From the NCBI GenBank assembly GCA_021325195.1, contig JAJPHQ010000016.1, forward strand, positions 1 through 58,900: a stretch of DNA of 58,900 nt, given 5' to 3'. A program made the translations under genes and the position numbers. The DNA is from Gammaproteobacteria bacterium (lineage in GTDB: Bacteria; Pseudomonadota; Gammaproteobacteria; Xanthomonadales; Rhodanobacteraceae). Shown piece by piece: positions 20,356-31,056 of this stretch (the stretch's first letter is position 1; every line of letters begins with the position of its first letter). The notes below the pieces were generated by a model that was given only the letters and a program-made list of their open reading frames with translations, searched no databases and was not told the DNA's origin.

Positions 20356-22095
20356 TCAGGACGGCAGATCCAGATGGCGGCGATCGAGTGCGTACGGGCC
20401 GCGTGGCCGCGTCTGCGGCGGTTGCCGATCGGGCAGCGGCGCACCGTCCACCACGTGCGCGTACATCCGGTCGAGCGCCGCGTAGCCGTACGGCAAGAGC
20501 GGCACGTGGCGTTCACCCATCCCCGGCACGATCAGGAACGCATCGAAATGCTGCGCATGCGGAATGCGCCAGTAGCGCAACGCGTGTTCGCGTTCGCGCA
20601 GCCATGCGACGTAGGCGTCCGAACTGAAGGCGGCCGGGATCAATCCGTCCTCGGCGCCATGCACCACCCATACCGGCAACCCCTTGCGCGGTGCGCGCAC
20701 GGCGAGCTGACCGACCGCCGCGTGCAGCGCCATCGCCTCGGCCCCACCGCCGTCCCACAAGGCACGCAAGGCCAGCAGGCCCGGCAGCGCCGGATCGGCC
20801 GACGCATCGCTGCCGCCCGACAAGCCTATGCCCGCGTCCGGCGGAATGCCCGAGCCTTCCGCCCACCACGCCGCGCGCACGGCCGGCGCGGGAATCCCCG
20901 CGACATCGAGCGGGCGGAACGAGAAACCGCACGGCATCGCGCCCACGCCGCGGCGCAGGTATGCCGATGAATAGGTCACCGCGATCGCACGCCACATGTC
21001 GAAAGCCGTGGAACAGGCCGCCGACGCGATGGCCTCCTCTTGCCAGCCCGAGGCCAGCAGGCGTTGCAATGCTTCGCGCGCCTGGGCGGACGATTCGCCG
21101 CTTTCGAGTTCACCGCGCGCGTGCAGGCTCGCGCCGCGCGCTTGCCATGCGGGCGGTGTGAGCATCCCGGCACGCGCGAATGGCACTGCGGCAAAACGCG
21201 GATCGGCAAGCGCGACGGGCAACCACAGCGCGGCCTCGGTCGCGTAGTCGTAGAGTGCACGGCCGCGCCCCGCCACGTGCACGTTGGGCTCCAGCGCGAC
21301 CACGCCGTCCAGCCAGCCTTCCTCGTCCAGTCCGGCCGCCTGCAGCACCGCGCCGCCACCGTTGGAGATGCCCGCGGCGATGATGCGCGTGTTGCCGGGC
21401 GTGAACGGCGCCTGCGCGGGAAAGGCCTCGTCCAGCATCGCCACGCCGAAGCGCGCGGCCTGCAGCACGTGCGCGCCCCAGTCGGCCTCCGGATGGTCGC
21501 CCGAATGCGCGTGCTTGGCCGCGATGCCGGCGTCTTTCGGCGCGCGCTCCGGTTCGAACTCGAGCAGCGTGCCGCCGCTCTCTGCGCGTGTGCCGTCCAG
21601 TGCCACGCCCGTGCCGTCGGCGCAGTCGAAATAACCCGCGCCGCCGCCGCGATCGGTATAGACGACCGCGCATCCCCGCGGCAGACCGAACGTGCCCGCC
21701 AGCGCGATCGCGCCATACACGCCACGCGAGCCCGACGAAGGTGCGACGATCAGGCAGCGTGCCTGCTTGTCGAAGTCATCGGGAATCTGGCACAGCACGC
21801 GATGCGAATGGTGCGCGTTCGGCAGACGTGCAAATGCGCCGTATTCGCGGCCCGGCACTGCAGGAACGCTGCCGTAAACGCGGCCGTATCCGCCGAGCGG
21901 CCCCAGATCGGCGATGCCTTTCCAGTTGGACTGGATCGCGCGCCGGCGCAGTTCCGCGGGGGTGGGGTGCGCGGGATCGGCGAACGGCACCGGCACACCC
22001 GCCAGTCCGGCCAGACCGAGGCCCGCGCTCAGCAGATCGTCGCCGCCGCGGTGCGTGGTGCGCCGTATCGAACCGCTCAGGAACTCGAGTGACAT
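20356..22095 (-). CDS. D-(-)-3-hydroxybutyrate oligomer hydrolase
   Basis: 579 residues from the ATG at 22095; the longer frame upstream runs into the TetR gene and is ignored. It matches the 3HB-oligomer hydrolase family (alpha/beta-hydrolase-like) with nucleophile Ser244 in [10 protein letters not shown], and with the conserved [22 protein letters not shown] near the N-terminus, [31 protein letters not shown], and [19 protein letters not shown] and HAQHFDAF near the C-terminus for the acid and His. It hydrolyses short 3-hydroxybutyrate oligomers to the monomer. Secreted relatives have a signal peptide; none is obvious here, so the enzyme may be intracellular. It is downstream of a TetR regulator and opposite a TonB receptor and a 3-hydroxybutyrate dehydrogenase. 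Confidence 0.88.
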   Translation of the reverse strand: MSLEFLSGSIRRTTHRGGDDLLSAGLGLAGLAGVPVPFADPAHPTPAELRRRAIQSNWKGIADLGPLGGYGRVYGSVPAVPGREYGAFARLPNAHHSHRVLCQIPDDFDKQARCLIVAPSSGSRGVYGAIALAGTFGLPRGCAVVYTDRGGGAGYFDCADGTGVALDGTRAESGGTLLEFEPERAPKDAGIAAKHAHSGDHPEADWGAHVLQAARFGVAMLDEAFPAQAPFTPGNTRIIAAGISNGGGAVLQAAGLDEEGWLDGVVALEPNVHVAGRGRALYDYATEAALWLPVALADPRFAAVPFARAGMLTPPAWQARGASLHARGELESGESSAQAREALQRLLASGWQEEAIASAACSTAFDMWRAIAVTYSSAYLRRGVGAMPCGFSFRPLDVAGIPAPAVRAAWWAEGSGIPPDAGIGLSGGSDASADPALPGLLALRALWDGGGAEAMALHAAVGQLAVRAPRKGLPVWVVHGAEDGLIPAAFSSDAYVAWLREREHALRYWRIPHAQHFDAFLIVPGMGERHVPLLPYGYAALDRMYAHVVDGAPLPDRQPPQTRPRGPYALDRRHLDLPS

Positions 22096-22138
22096 GATTT
22101 CTCCCGTGACGGCGATCCCGTTCCCGCGCCGGGTCGTT

Positions 22139-22807
22139 TTACTTCCGGGATTTCGAGGCGGACCGGCCGGCCGGTTTGTCCGACGCCGCCAGGATGCGCA
22201 AGGCGAATCCGGCATAGACGTCGGCCACCTGCGCCGCGGTGACGTGGTAATCCGGCGCGAACCAGTAGGCCACGCGCAGGCCCATGCCGCCGATCGCGGC
22301 GACGGCCAGCCACGGCACGGGCACGTCGAAGATGCCGGCATCCAGGCCGCGCTGGATGATGTCGGTCAACAGGTCTTCCGACTGGCGGCGGATCACGAAC
22401 GTCGCCGCACCCAGCGTCTCGCCCAGCACGTGCAGTTCCGAATTGGCGACCACCGCCAGCATCGGGTAGGTCGTGTGGAAACCCACGTGCGCGCGCACGT
22501 AGGCGACGATCTGGTCGCGCGGATCCGCGCCGCTGCCCAGCACCGCGGTGCGCACGGCCCGGTATTGCTCCTCGTGCCCGATCCGGCACAGTTCGGCCAG
22601 GATGTGCTCCTTGGACGGGTAATGCGCGTAGATCGTGGCGGGCTTGACGCCCGCGGCGGAGGCGAGGTCCCGCATCGAGGCGGCGGCGTAACCGTGCTCC
22701 GCGAACATCTTCAGCGCAGCTTCCAGCACCCGTCCGGTGGAACCCGGGGGCTTGTGCTCGGGGAGCAGATGGGCCGTCGTGGCGGCCAGGCGCCGGTTGA
22801 TGGTCAT
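22139..22807 (-). CDS. TetR-family transcriptional regulator
   Basis: 222 residues. The N-terminal helix-turn-helix is clear: VLEAALKMFAEHGYAAASMRDLASAAGVKPATIYAHYPSKEHIL (residues about 27-70). The C-terminal part is an effector-binding helical domain with many aromatic residues, resembling regulators of fatty-acid or hydroxyacid metabolism, but the ligand cannot be told. It lies 43 bases upstream of the oligomer hydrolase and divergent from the TonB receptor, with a palindrome in the shared promoter region, so it most likely represses this locus. Confidence 0.9.
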   Translation of the reverse strand: MTINRRLAATTAHLLPEHKPPGSTGRVLEAALKMFAEHGYAAASMRDLASAAGVKPATIYAHYPSKEHILAELCRIGHEEQYRAVRTAVLGSGADPRDQIVAYVRAHVGFHTTYPMLAVVANSELHVLGETLGAATFVIRRQSEDLLTDIIQRGLDAGIFDVPVPWLAVAAIGGMGLRVAYWFAPDYHVTAAQVADVYAGFALRILAASDKPAGRSASKSRK

Positions 22808-23114
22808 GGATTGTTGAACGAACGGTCGATCGGGTTAATCCTGAATTGACATTACCAGACGTTGTTGCTAGAAGTATATCCTAACGAACGTTAGTTAGTG
22901 ACGGAGAATCACCGCATCGACGGCCGAAGCATACCCGCGCGTCCGATCGCGCCGCAGAGCCGCACCTTGCGCGCCGATCCTGCGCAGGCAGGCGCCGCCG
23001 GGTTCGCGATGCCGCCACGGCAAGCGCGCGGCGGGCTGCGAACCGGATCGATGCTGCAGCCCGTGAATGGCCGTCCCGAAACCCAGCACCACGCCTGATT
23101 CCGGAGGGGAATCC
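22808..23114. promoter_or_regulatory. Divergent regulatory region between the tetR and TonB receptor genes
   Basis: A sigma70-like pair TTGACA (22846-22851) and TAGAAG (22869-22874), spacing 17, points toward the TonB receptor gene and would start transcription near 22881. The inverted repeat CTAACG-AA-CGTTAG at 22881-22894 lies right at that start. The octamer AACGAACG in it also occurs at 22817-22824 next to the tetR start codon. This fits an operator for the adjacent TetR protein. The remaining roughly 220 bases before the TonB receptor start show nothing gene-like. Confidence 0.5.
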
Positions 23115-25418
23115 ATGCGCATGCACCACCCACCGTTCGCGGCCACGCTGCTGGCGGCGTCGATCACGCTCGCCCTCGCCACGAACGCGAACGCGGCATC
23201 CGCGGACCGGCGCGCGCCCTCGCCGCAGGCAAGCTCCGCCGTCGCTGCACATGACGGTCAGGCCAATTCGCGCCAGACGCAAACCACGCTGCCGACCATC
23301 GTGGTGACCGCCACGCGGCGAAGCGAGTCCATCCAGAACGTGCCCGGCGGCGTGACGGCGTTGTCGGGCTCGTTCCTCCAGCAGATCCACGCCAACAGCT
23401 TCGAGCAGTTCGCCGCCTTCGTGCCGGGCCTGAGCTACGACTCGCTCGGCCCCACCAGCGACATCGTCGCGATCCGCGGCGTCACCACCGGCGGCACGCA
23501 GTTGAGCAGCGGCATCGGGATGTATTTCGACCAGGTGCCGGTCGGCGCCAGCACGCCGTTCGGCGTGGGTTTCCAGACGCTGCCGGTCAACACCTTCGAC
23601 CTCGCGCGCATCGAGGTGCTGAATGGCCCGCAGGGAACGCTCTACGGTGCCAACGCGCTGGGCGGCGCGATCAAGTACGTGCCCAACACCCCGAACCTCG
23701 ATGACTTCGGCGGCATCGTTTCGGCCACGCTGTCCGAAACCGCCCACGCGGGCACCAATTACGGCGCCGACGTGATGCTCAACGCGCCGCTTGCTCCCGG
23801 CAAGATCGCGTTGCGCGTGGATGGCGTCCAGCAATACGACACCGGCTTCGGCAACAACGTGCTGCTCGGCAGCGGCAACCAGGGATCGGCGCACACGACC
23901 ATGGGCCGCGCGCAACTGCTGGCGCAGATCACGCCCGACCTCGGCGTAAGGCTTGCGGCGTTCTCGCAGAAGATCCGCGACAACGGCCTGAACGTGGATT
24001 TTCGCGACATCGACACCGGCCGGCCGACGCTGGGCACCTACGATCAGGCATTCGCCCTGCACCAGCCCGAGTCCAACACGCTGCGGATGTTCTCGGGGGT
24101 GGCGGACTGGAACCTGCACTGGGCCACGTTCACCTCGATCACCGCCTACCAGAACAACAACGGCACCTACCTCACCGACCTCAGCGATCTCTACAACGTG
24201 GTGTTCCACGACTTTTTCGGATTCCCGCTGTCGGTCTATGGCCTGTTCGTGGACACCACCACGCGCAAGACCACCCAGGAGTTCAGGCTGCAATCGCCCC
24301 AGGGCCAGCCGTTCGAATGGCTGGTCGGCGTCTATGGCGCGCACGAAACCACCCACGAGTTCGTGAACCTGCAGAACAGCCCCGACCCACAGGGACTGCT
24401 GTTCGGCTACTCGCCCTTCTACGGCGTGCTGCCGAGCCTGTACAAGGAGGCCTCGCTGTTCGCGGACGGCACGTACCACTTCACCGACCGGTTCGATGTG
24501 ACCATGGGATTGCGCTACAGCAGGAACAGCCAGCATTACCAGCAATTCGCGAACGGCTGGCTGGTCGTGCCGCTCGAGCCCGGACTGACGACGCACGAAA
24601 ACGCCACCTCGAAGCAGAGCGTCACGACATGGCTGTTCAATCCGCGCTATCGCCTTTCCGACAACGTGATGATCTACGGCAAGGTGGCCAGCGGTTACCG
24701 TCCAGGCGGCCCGAACTTCGTGCTGCAGCTCGGCAAGGGCGCCCCCACGTTCCAGCCGGACAAGCTGTGGAACTACGAAATCGGCGAGAAGGCGACACTG
24801 CTCGACGGCCGCGCGACGTTGAATGCCGACGTGTACGACATCGCCTGGTCGCGGATCCAGTTGACCGTCAACAACGGCGGCATCAACCAGATCGAGAACG
24901 GCGGCAGCGCGCGGATCAAGGGCGCGGAGATCAGCGCGGCCTGCAAGGTCACACCGCATCTCACGTTGACCGGCTCGGGCGCGTGGACCGACGCGAAACT
25001 GACCTCGGCGGTGCCCGCACTGGGTCTCGCACAACCGGGCAGCCGCCTGCCGCTGTCGCCGAAATTCAACGTGGCGCTGGGTGCGAGCTACGGCTTCAAC
25101 GTGGGCAGCCAGTCCACCGCGAACCTCACGCTGACCGACACCTACGTCGGCAATCGCACCGCGGGATACATGGGCAGCCTGATCGCCCCGGGCTACCGGC
25201 TGCCGGGCTACAACACGCTGAATCTCGATCTCGCGGTGTTCGCGCCGCACGGCGTGGAAATCGATGCCTTCCTGCACAACGCGCTCGACAAGGCCGGCCA
25301 GGTTTCCGCCACCACCGAAGCCAACGAATACGATCCTTTCGCGCCGGTGCCGGTGGTGCTGACGCAGCCACGCACGATCGGCGTGCAGGTGACGGTGGCA
25401 CTCGGCAATCCGTACTAG
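23115..25418 (+). CDS. TonB-dependent outer-membrane receptor
   Basis: 767 residues from the ATG at 23115, which follows GGAGGGG. Signal peptide (FAATLLAASITLALATNANA), TonB box LPTIVVTATRR near 59-69, plug domain about 70-185 (VPGLSYDSLG, DIVAIRGVTTGG, LARIEVLNGPQGTLYGANALGGAIKYV), then a 22-strand barrel ending in an aromatic residue (ALGNPY). The class (iron-free, catechol-type annotations) does not name the ligand. Its position between a TetR regulator plus 3HB-oligomer hydrolase and a 3-hydroxybutyrate dehydrogenase suggests it imports 3-hydroxybutyrate oligomers or a related ester; this is inference from context. The stop is 10 bases before the next start, so the two are an operon. Confidence 0.9.
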   Translation: MRMHHPPFAATLLAASITLALATNANAASADRRAPSPQASSAVAAHDGQANSRQTQTTLPTIVVTATRRSESIQNVPGGVTALSGSFLQQIHANSFEQFAAFVPGLSYDSLGPTSDIVAIRGVTTGGTQLSSGIGMYFDQVPVGASTPFGVGFQTLPVNTFDLARIEVLNGPQGTLYGANALGGAIKYVPNTPNLDDFGGIVSATLSETAHAGTNYGADVMLNAPLAPGKIALRVDGVQQYDTGFGNNVLLGSGNQGSAHTTMGRAQLLAQITPDLGVRLAAFSQKIRDNGLNVDFRDIDTGRPTLGTYDQAFALHQPESNTLRMFSGVADWNLHWATFTSITAYQNNNGTYLTDLSDLYNVVFHDFFGFPLSVYGLFVDTTTRKTTQEFRLQSPQGQPFEWLVGVYGAHETTHEFVNLQNSPDPQGLLFGYSPFYGVLPSLYKEASLFADGTYHFTDRFDVTMGLRYSRNSQHYQQFANGWLVVPLEPGLTTHENATSKQSVTTWLFNPRYRLSDNVMIYGKVASGYRPGGPNFVLQLGKGAPTFQPDKLWNYEIGEKATLLDGRATLNADVYDIAWSRIQLTVNNGGINQIENGGSARIKGAEISAACKVTPHLTLTGSGAWTDAKLTSAVPALGLAQPGSRLPLSPKFNVALGASYGFNVGSQSTANLTLTDTYVGNRTAGYMGSLIAPGYRLPGYNTLNLDLAVFAPHGVEIDAFLHNALDKAGQVSATTEANEYDPFAPVPVVLTQPRTIGVQVTVALGNPY

Positions 25419-25428
25419 ACTGGCCGGC

Positions 25429-26187
25429 ATGTCCAACGTCCTGATCACCGGAGCGGGCAGCGGGATCGGCGCGGGCGTCGCGCAGGAACTCGCGAAGGCG
25501 GGACACCGCGTGCTGGTCAGCGATCTCGATGCCGATGCCGCGCACCGGGTCGCGCAGGCGATCCGCGCTTCCGGTGGACAGGGCGACGCCTTCGCGCTGG
25601 ACGTGACCTCCGACGACAGCGTGGCGACGCTGCTGAAGGCCCTGCCCTGCCCCGTCGAGGTGCTGGTCAACAACGCCGGCCTGCAATTCGTCGCGCGGCT
25701 GGAGGAGTTCCCGCTCGAGAAATGGGCGCTGCTCGTCGAGGTGATGCTGACCGGCGTCGCGCGCCTGACCCGCGCGTTGCTGCCGGGGATGCGCGAACAC
25801 AATTTCGGACGCATCGTCAACACCGGCTCGGTGCACTCGCTGGTGGCCTCGCCCTTCAAGAGCGCCTATGTCGCGGCCAAGCACGGGCTGCTCGGATTCT
25901 CCAAGGTGATCGCGCTGGAAACCGCCGATCGCGACATCACCATCAACACGATCTGCCCGGCCTACGTGCGCACGCCGCTGGTGGACAGGCAGATCGCCGC
26001 TCAGGCGCGCACGCACGGGATCAGCGAGGAAAGGGTGATCGACGAGATCATGCTGAAACCGATGCCCAAGCGCGCCTTCATCGGGATCGACGAGATCGCG
26101 GGCATCATCGCGTTCCTGATCTCGCCGGCCGCGCGCCACATCACCGGGCAGGCCATCGTGGTGGATGGCGGCTGGACGGCGCAGTAG
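25429..26187 (+). CDS. D-3-hydroxybutyrate dehydrogenase (SDR family)
   Basis: 252 residues. NAD-binding TGAGSGIG at 7-14, NNAG motif (VEVLVNNAGLQFV) and catalytic Ser/Tyr/Lys in SVHSLVASPFKSAYVAAKHG. The stretches NNAGLQFVARLEEFPLEKW and CPAYVRTPLVDRQI are close to bacterial 3-hydroxybutyrate dehydrogenases. It should oxidise 3-hydroxybutyrate to acetoacetate with NAD. It starts 10 bases after the TonB receptor stops. Together with the oligomer hydrolase it completes oligomer to monomer to acetoacetate. Confidence 0.9.
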   Translation: MSNVLITGAGSGIGAGVAQELAKAGHRVLVSDLDADAAHRVAQAIRASGGQGDAFALDVTSDDSVATLLKALPCPVEVLVNNAGLQFVARLEEFPLEKWALLVEVMLTGVARLTRALLPGMREHNFGRIVNTGSVHSLVASPFKSAYVAAKHGLLGFSKVIALETADRDITINTICPAYVRTPLVDRQIAAQARTHGISEERVIDEIMLKPMPKRAFIGIDEIAGIIAFLISPAARHITGQAIVVDGGWTAQ

Positions 26188-26314
26188 GCCCCCCGAGCCT
26201 GCCGCCCCCTGCGCGGCCGCGGTTCATGTTGCGGCGCCGGGATCGGCTACACTATGCCCCTCCCCGTTGTTCTACCCGGCGCGGCCCTGCGACCGCGCCG
26301 TTTCGTGTGTGTCC

Positions 26315-28162
<1,848 letters not shown>

Positions 28163-28223
28163 AGGCCTGTGTGGAATCGACGCAGACCTTCGCGATGCGC
28201 CCGGATCCCACAGCAAATTTTCG

Positions 28224-28252
28224 TTGACAAGGACAAAACACGCGCGTATTTT
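28224..28252 (+). promoter_or_regulatory. sigma70 promoter of the OprB-like porin gene
   Basis: TTGACA at 28224-28229 and TATTTT at 28247-28252 are 17 bases apart. The transcript would begin near 28259, exactly where an 8-bp hairpin with a CGAT loop starts (28259-28266 pairing with 28271-28278). The leader is about 200 bases long; it holds nothing else recognisable. Confidence 0.65.
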
Positions 28253-28459
28253 GCGCGCGCCTTCGGCGATCCGAAGGCTTGCGATTTTCATTCAGGCCCC
28301 AATGGACAGCTACCCGAGTACCAGCGCAGACGTTCTCCCTCGCGGGCGCGCGTCTGCGTTGGCCAATGAAATCCCGAACACGATCCGCGTCACGGCGCGG
28401 GCGGGTGACCGGCTGTAGCTGATTCGCTCGCCTCCGTCCCGCGGGATCGGAGGTGAGCC

Positions 28460-29788
28460 ATGCGTATCCCTGTCGTCGCGGCTCTGGCCGCGCTCGCTGC
28501 CCTGACAGCGGTCACCGCACGTGCGGACGATGCACGACTGTTCGTGCCGCAACTGCTGGGCGCGCAGTACACCTTCGTCGATCAGCATCAATACGCGCTG
28601 CGTTCGCCCTATTCCGGGCCGCTGAGCCTGAAAGCCGCGGGCGACACCGAGCAGTCGCACACCTTCGGCGCCTACTTCGGCGTGCAGCTGCCCGCGCGCG
28701 TGCAGTTCTATTTCGATGTCGAGATGTTCAAGGGCGCGGGCGTCAGCGGTGCCACGGGGCTCGCCGGGCTGACCAACGGCGACGTGATCCGCTCGGGCGT
28801 GGCGCAACTCGGCAAGCGCGCCTACGTCGCGCGGCGATTCCTGCGCTGGACGCTGCCGCTGGACGGCGATCCGCAGCCGGTCGAACGCGCGCAGGATCAG
28901 TTGCCGGGCTCGCAGGCGGCACGCCGGATCGAGGTCAAGCTGGGCAAGATGGCCGTCAACGACGACTTCGACCGCAATCGTTACGCCAACTCGACCCGCA
29001 CCCAGTTCATGAACTGGACGCTGTGGAACAACGGCGCGTGGGATTTCGCGGCCGACACCCGTGGTTACACCAACGGCGCGATGATCGCGTGGGTGAACCC
29101 GCACTGGACGCTGCGCTACGGCATCTACCAGATGCCGACGATGGCGAACGGCCAGACGCTGGAAGCGCCGTTGCAACGTGCGCGCGGCGAGCAAGCGCAA
29201 TTGACCGTGCGCGGCTCACCCGACGGCTGGGCAATGCGGCTGCTGGTGTACCGCAACTTGGGGCGCATGGGCATCTACCGCGACGCGCTCGCGATCGCGG
29301 AGGCAACCGGACACACCCCCGACATCGTTGCCGACGATCACGACGGCCGCCGCAAATACGGCTACGCGATCAATGCCGAGCTTCCGCTGGCCGACGGCGG
29401 TGGCACCGGGCTGTTCGCGCGCTACGGCTGGAACGACGGCAAGACCGAATCGTTCGTGTTCACCGAGGTCGATCGCAACGCCAGCATAGGCGCGCAGTTA
29501 TCGGGGATGCACTGGCACCGTGCGCAGGATCGGCTCGGGATCGCCTTCGACATGAACGCGCTGTCACGCGATCACCGCGACTACCTCGCCGCCGGCGGCT
29601 GCGGCTTCCTGCTGTGCGATGGCCGGCTGGACTACGGCCACGAGGAAATCGCGGAAGCGTATTACGCCTTCCAGCCGTTTCCGCACTTCACGTTGAGCCC
29701 GGATTTCCAGTTCATCCGCGACCCCGGCTACAACCGCGACCGCGGGCCGGCACGCTTCGTCGGCATCCGTGCGCACCTCGAATACTGA
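28460..29788 (+). CDS. OprB-like carbohydrate-selective porin
   Basis: 442 residues. Signal peptide MRIPVVAALAALAALTAVTARA followed by DDARLFVPQLLGAQYTFVDQHQ. The mature protein has the alternating pattern and aromatic ends of an outer-membrane barrel and the OprB-family motifs KLGKMAVNDDFDRNRYANSTRTQFMNWTLWNNGAWDFAADTRGYTNGAM, here spanning about residues 160-210, and YYAFQPFPHFTLSPDFQFIRDPGYNRDRGP near the end. Likely forms a passive pore for small solutes. Substrate unknown; no sugar genes lie next to it. A strong promoter precedes it. Confidence 0.87.
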   Translation: MRIPVVAALAALAALTAVTARADDARLFVPQLLGAQYTFVDQHQYALRSPYSGPLSLKAAGDTEQSHTFGAYFGVQLPARVQFYFDVEMFKGAGVSGATGLAGLTNGDVIRSGVAQLGKRAYVARRFLRWTLPLDGDPQPVERAQDQLPGSQAARRIEVKLGKMAVNDDFDRNRYANSTRTQFMNWTLWNNGAWDFAADTRGYTNGAMIAWVNPHWTLRYGIYQMPTMANGQTLEAPLQRARGEQAQLTVRGSPDGWAMRLLVYRNLGRMGIYRDALAIAEATGHTPDIVADDHDGRRKYGYAINAELPLADGGGTGLFARYGWNDGKTESFVFTEVDRNASIGAQLSGMHWHRAQDRLGIAFDMNALSRDHRDYLAAGGCGFLLCDGRLDYGHEEIAEAYYAFQPFPHFTLSPDFQFIRDPGYNRDRGPARFVGIRAHLEY

Positions 29789-29794
29789 ACCGGA

Positions 29795-30256
29795 TCAGCC
29801 CCTGCAATCGTCAGGCAGGAAGTTGGGACGAACGTCGCGACTCTTGCAACGCCAGCGCACCACGGCGCCGTCCAGGTACGGTGTCAGGTCGATGTGACTG
29901 CCATGCACCCGGGGATCTGCCTGGCCGCCCAGGGTGATCACGATCATCCCGGTTTCGATGTGCACGTCGTCCACGTATTTGCCTTCGACGGCCGATGGCG
30001 AAAGCAGTCCCGCTGCGGCGTTGTCCAGCGGCCAGTTGCCGGTCCGCGCATGGTAGATCGCGACCGCCATCCGCGTGCCGTCGGCAGTGGCGATGGCATC
30101 GGCGATCTGGGCACGAATCGCGTGCTCATGATGCTTGAACATCAGCACGATGGCGATCAGGACCGCGATCAGCAGCCACGGCAGCGTCCACGACAGGATG
30201 CGCAGGCTGCGCACCACCCTGGCCCGCCGGGCCGGATCGTTCGCAAAGTCGTTCAT
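29795..30256 (-). CDS. Pilin-like membrane protein without a prepilin leader
   Basis: 153 residues from the ATG at 30256 with GGAGCGGGTG upstream. A 20-residue charged N-terminus is followed by one transmembrane helix (ILSWTLPWLLIAVLIAIVLMF), then sequence like the C-terminal part of type IV pilins: IRAQIADAIATADGTRMAVAIYHARTGNWP, GKYVDDVHIETGMIVITLG, and a C-terminal WRCKS...LPDDCRG holding the two disulfide cysteines. The canonical prepilin cleavage site (G followed by FTLIE-like residues) is missing, so it is probably a membrane-anchored pilin-domain protein, not a fibre subunit. Convergent with the porin gene. Confidence 0.75.
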   Translation of the reverse strand: MNDFANDPARRARVVRSLRILSWTLPWLLIAVLIAIVLMFKHHEHAIRAQIADAIATADGTRMAVAIYHARTGNWPLDNAAAGLLSPSAVEGKYVDDVHIETGMIVITLGGQADPRVHGSHIDLTPYLDGAVVRWRCKSRDVRPNFLPDDCRG

Positions 30257-30333
30257 CACCCGCTCCGGTTGCAATGGCGATGACGTAATCTAGCGCCTTT
30301 GTGCCGTCCGGGCGCTGCCGGAATTCACACGCC

Positions 30334-31017
30334 ATGACCGAATCCCCCACCCCGACCCTGCTGGCCTGGAGCGGCGGCAAGGACTGCCTGATGGCGCTGG
30401 AACGGCTGCGCGCCGATCCCCGCTGGACCGTGGTCGCGCTGTTGACCACGATCACGCGCAACTTCGATCGCGTATCCATGCACGGGATCCGCCGCGACGT
30501 GCTGCAGGCGCAGGCACGTGCCATCGGGCTGCCGCTGATCGAATGCGCGATCGAATGGCCATCCAGCAACAAGTCCTACGAAGCCGCGCACACTCAGGCG
30601 TTGCGCGACGCGCGCGGACGCTGGCCCGCGCTGCGCCACTGCGCATTCGGCGACCTGTTTCTGGAAGACGTGCGCGCCTACCGTGAACGGCAACTGGCGC
30701 GCGAGGACTGGATCGGCGTGTTTCCGCTGTGGGGTTCGGATACGCGCATCCTGTCACGCGAGTTCGTCGCGCGAGGACATCGCGCGGTGCTGACCTGCGT
30801 GGACACGACGCAACTCGATGCGCGCTTCAGCGGTCGTGAATTCGATGCCACGCTGCTGGACGAACTGCCCGAAAGCGTCGATCCCTGCGGCGAGCGCGGC
30901 GAGTTCCACACGCTGAGCTATGCCGGGCCGCTGTTCGCGCAGCCGTTGCCGTTGCAGCGCGGCGAGTCGGTGCTGCGCGACGATCGCTTTCAATACACCG
31001 ATTTCATGCTCGCTTGA
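30334..31017 (+). CDS. Dph6-like adenine-nucleotide alpha-hydrolase
   Basis: 227 residues from the ATG at 30334. The PP-loop is SGGKDC at 13-18 (usually SGGKDS), placing it in the ATP pyrophosphatase superfamily. The signature NFDRVSMHGIRRDVLQAQARAIGLPL and the C-terminal DPCGERGEFHTLSYAGPLF are characteristic of the DUF71/Dph6 group. Eukaryotic and archaeal Dph6 makes diphthamide; bacteria lack that modification, so the substrate here is unknown. Stands alone. Confidence 0.85.
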   Translation: MTESPTPTLLAWSGGKDCLMALERLRADPRWTVVALLTTITRNFDRVSMHGIRRDVLQAQARAIGLPLIECAIEWPSSNKSYEAAHTQALRDARGRWPALRHCAFGDLFLEDVRAYRERQLAREDWIGVFPLWGSDTRILSREFVARGHRAVLTCVDTTQLDARFSGREFDATLLDELPESVDPCGERGEFHTLSYAGPLFAQPLPLQRGESVLRDDRFQYTDFMLA

Positions 31018-31056
31018 TCGGGCGATCGCCTGTACGCTGGCTCCCGTCGAATTTTC

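Noticed and set aside
22881-25859. 992-codon open frame on the minus strand opposite the TonB receptor gene
   Set aside because: It is antisense to two well-recognised genes, has Arg/Ala/Gly/Val-rich shadow composition and no domain; long antisense frames are expected in GC-rich DNA.
28302-28418. 38-codon ORF (MDSYPSTSADVLPRGRAS...) in the leader of the porin gene
   Set aside because: It has no ribosome site and no recognisable features; a leader-peptide role cannot be supported.
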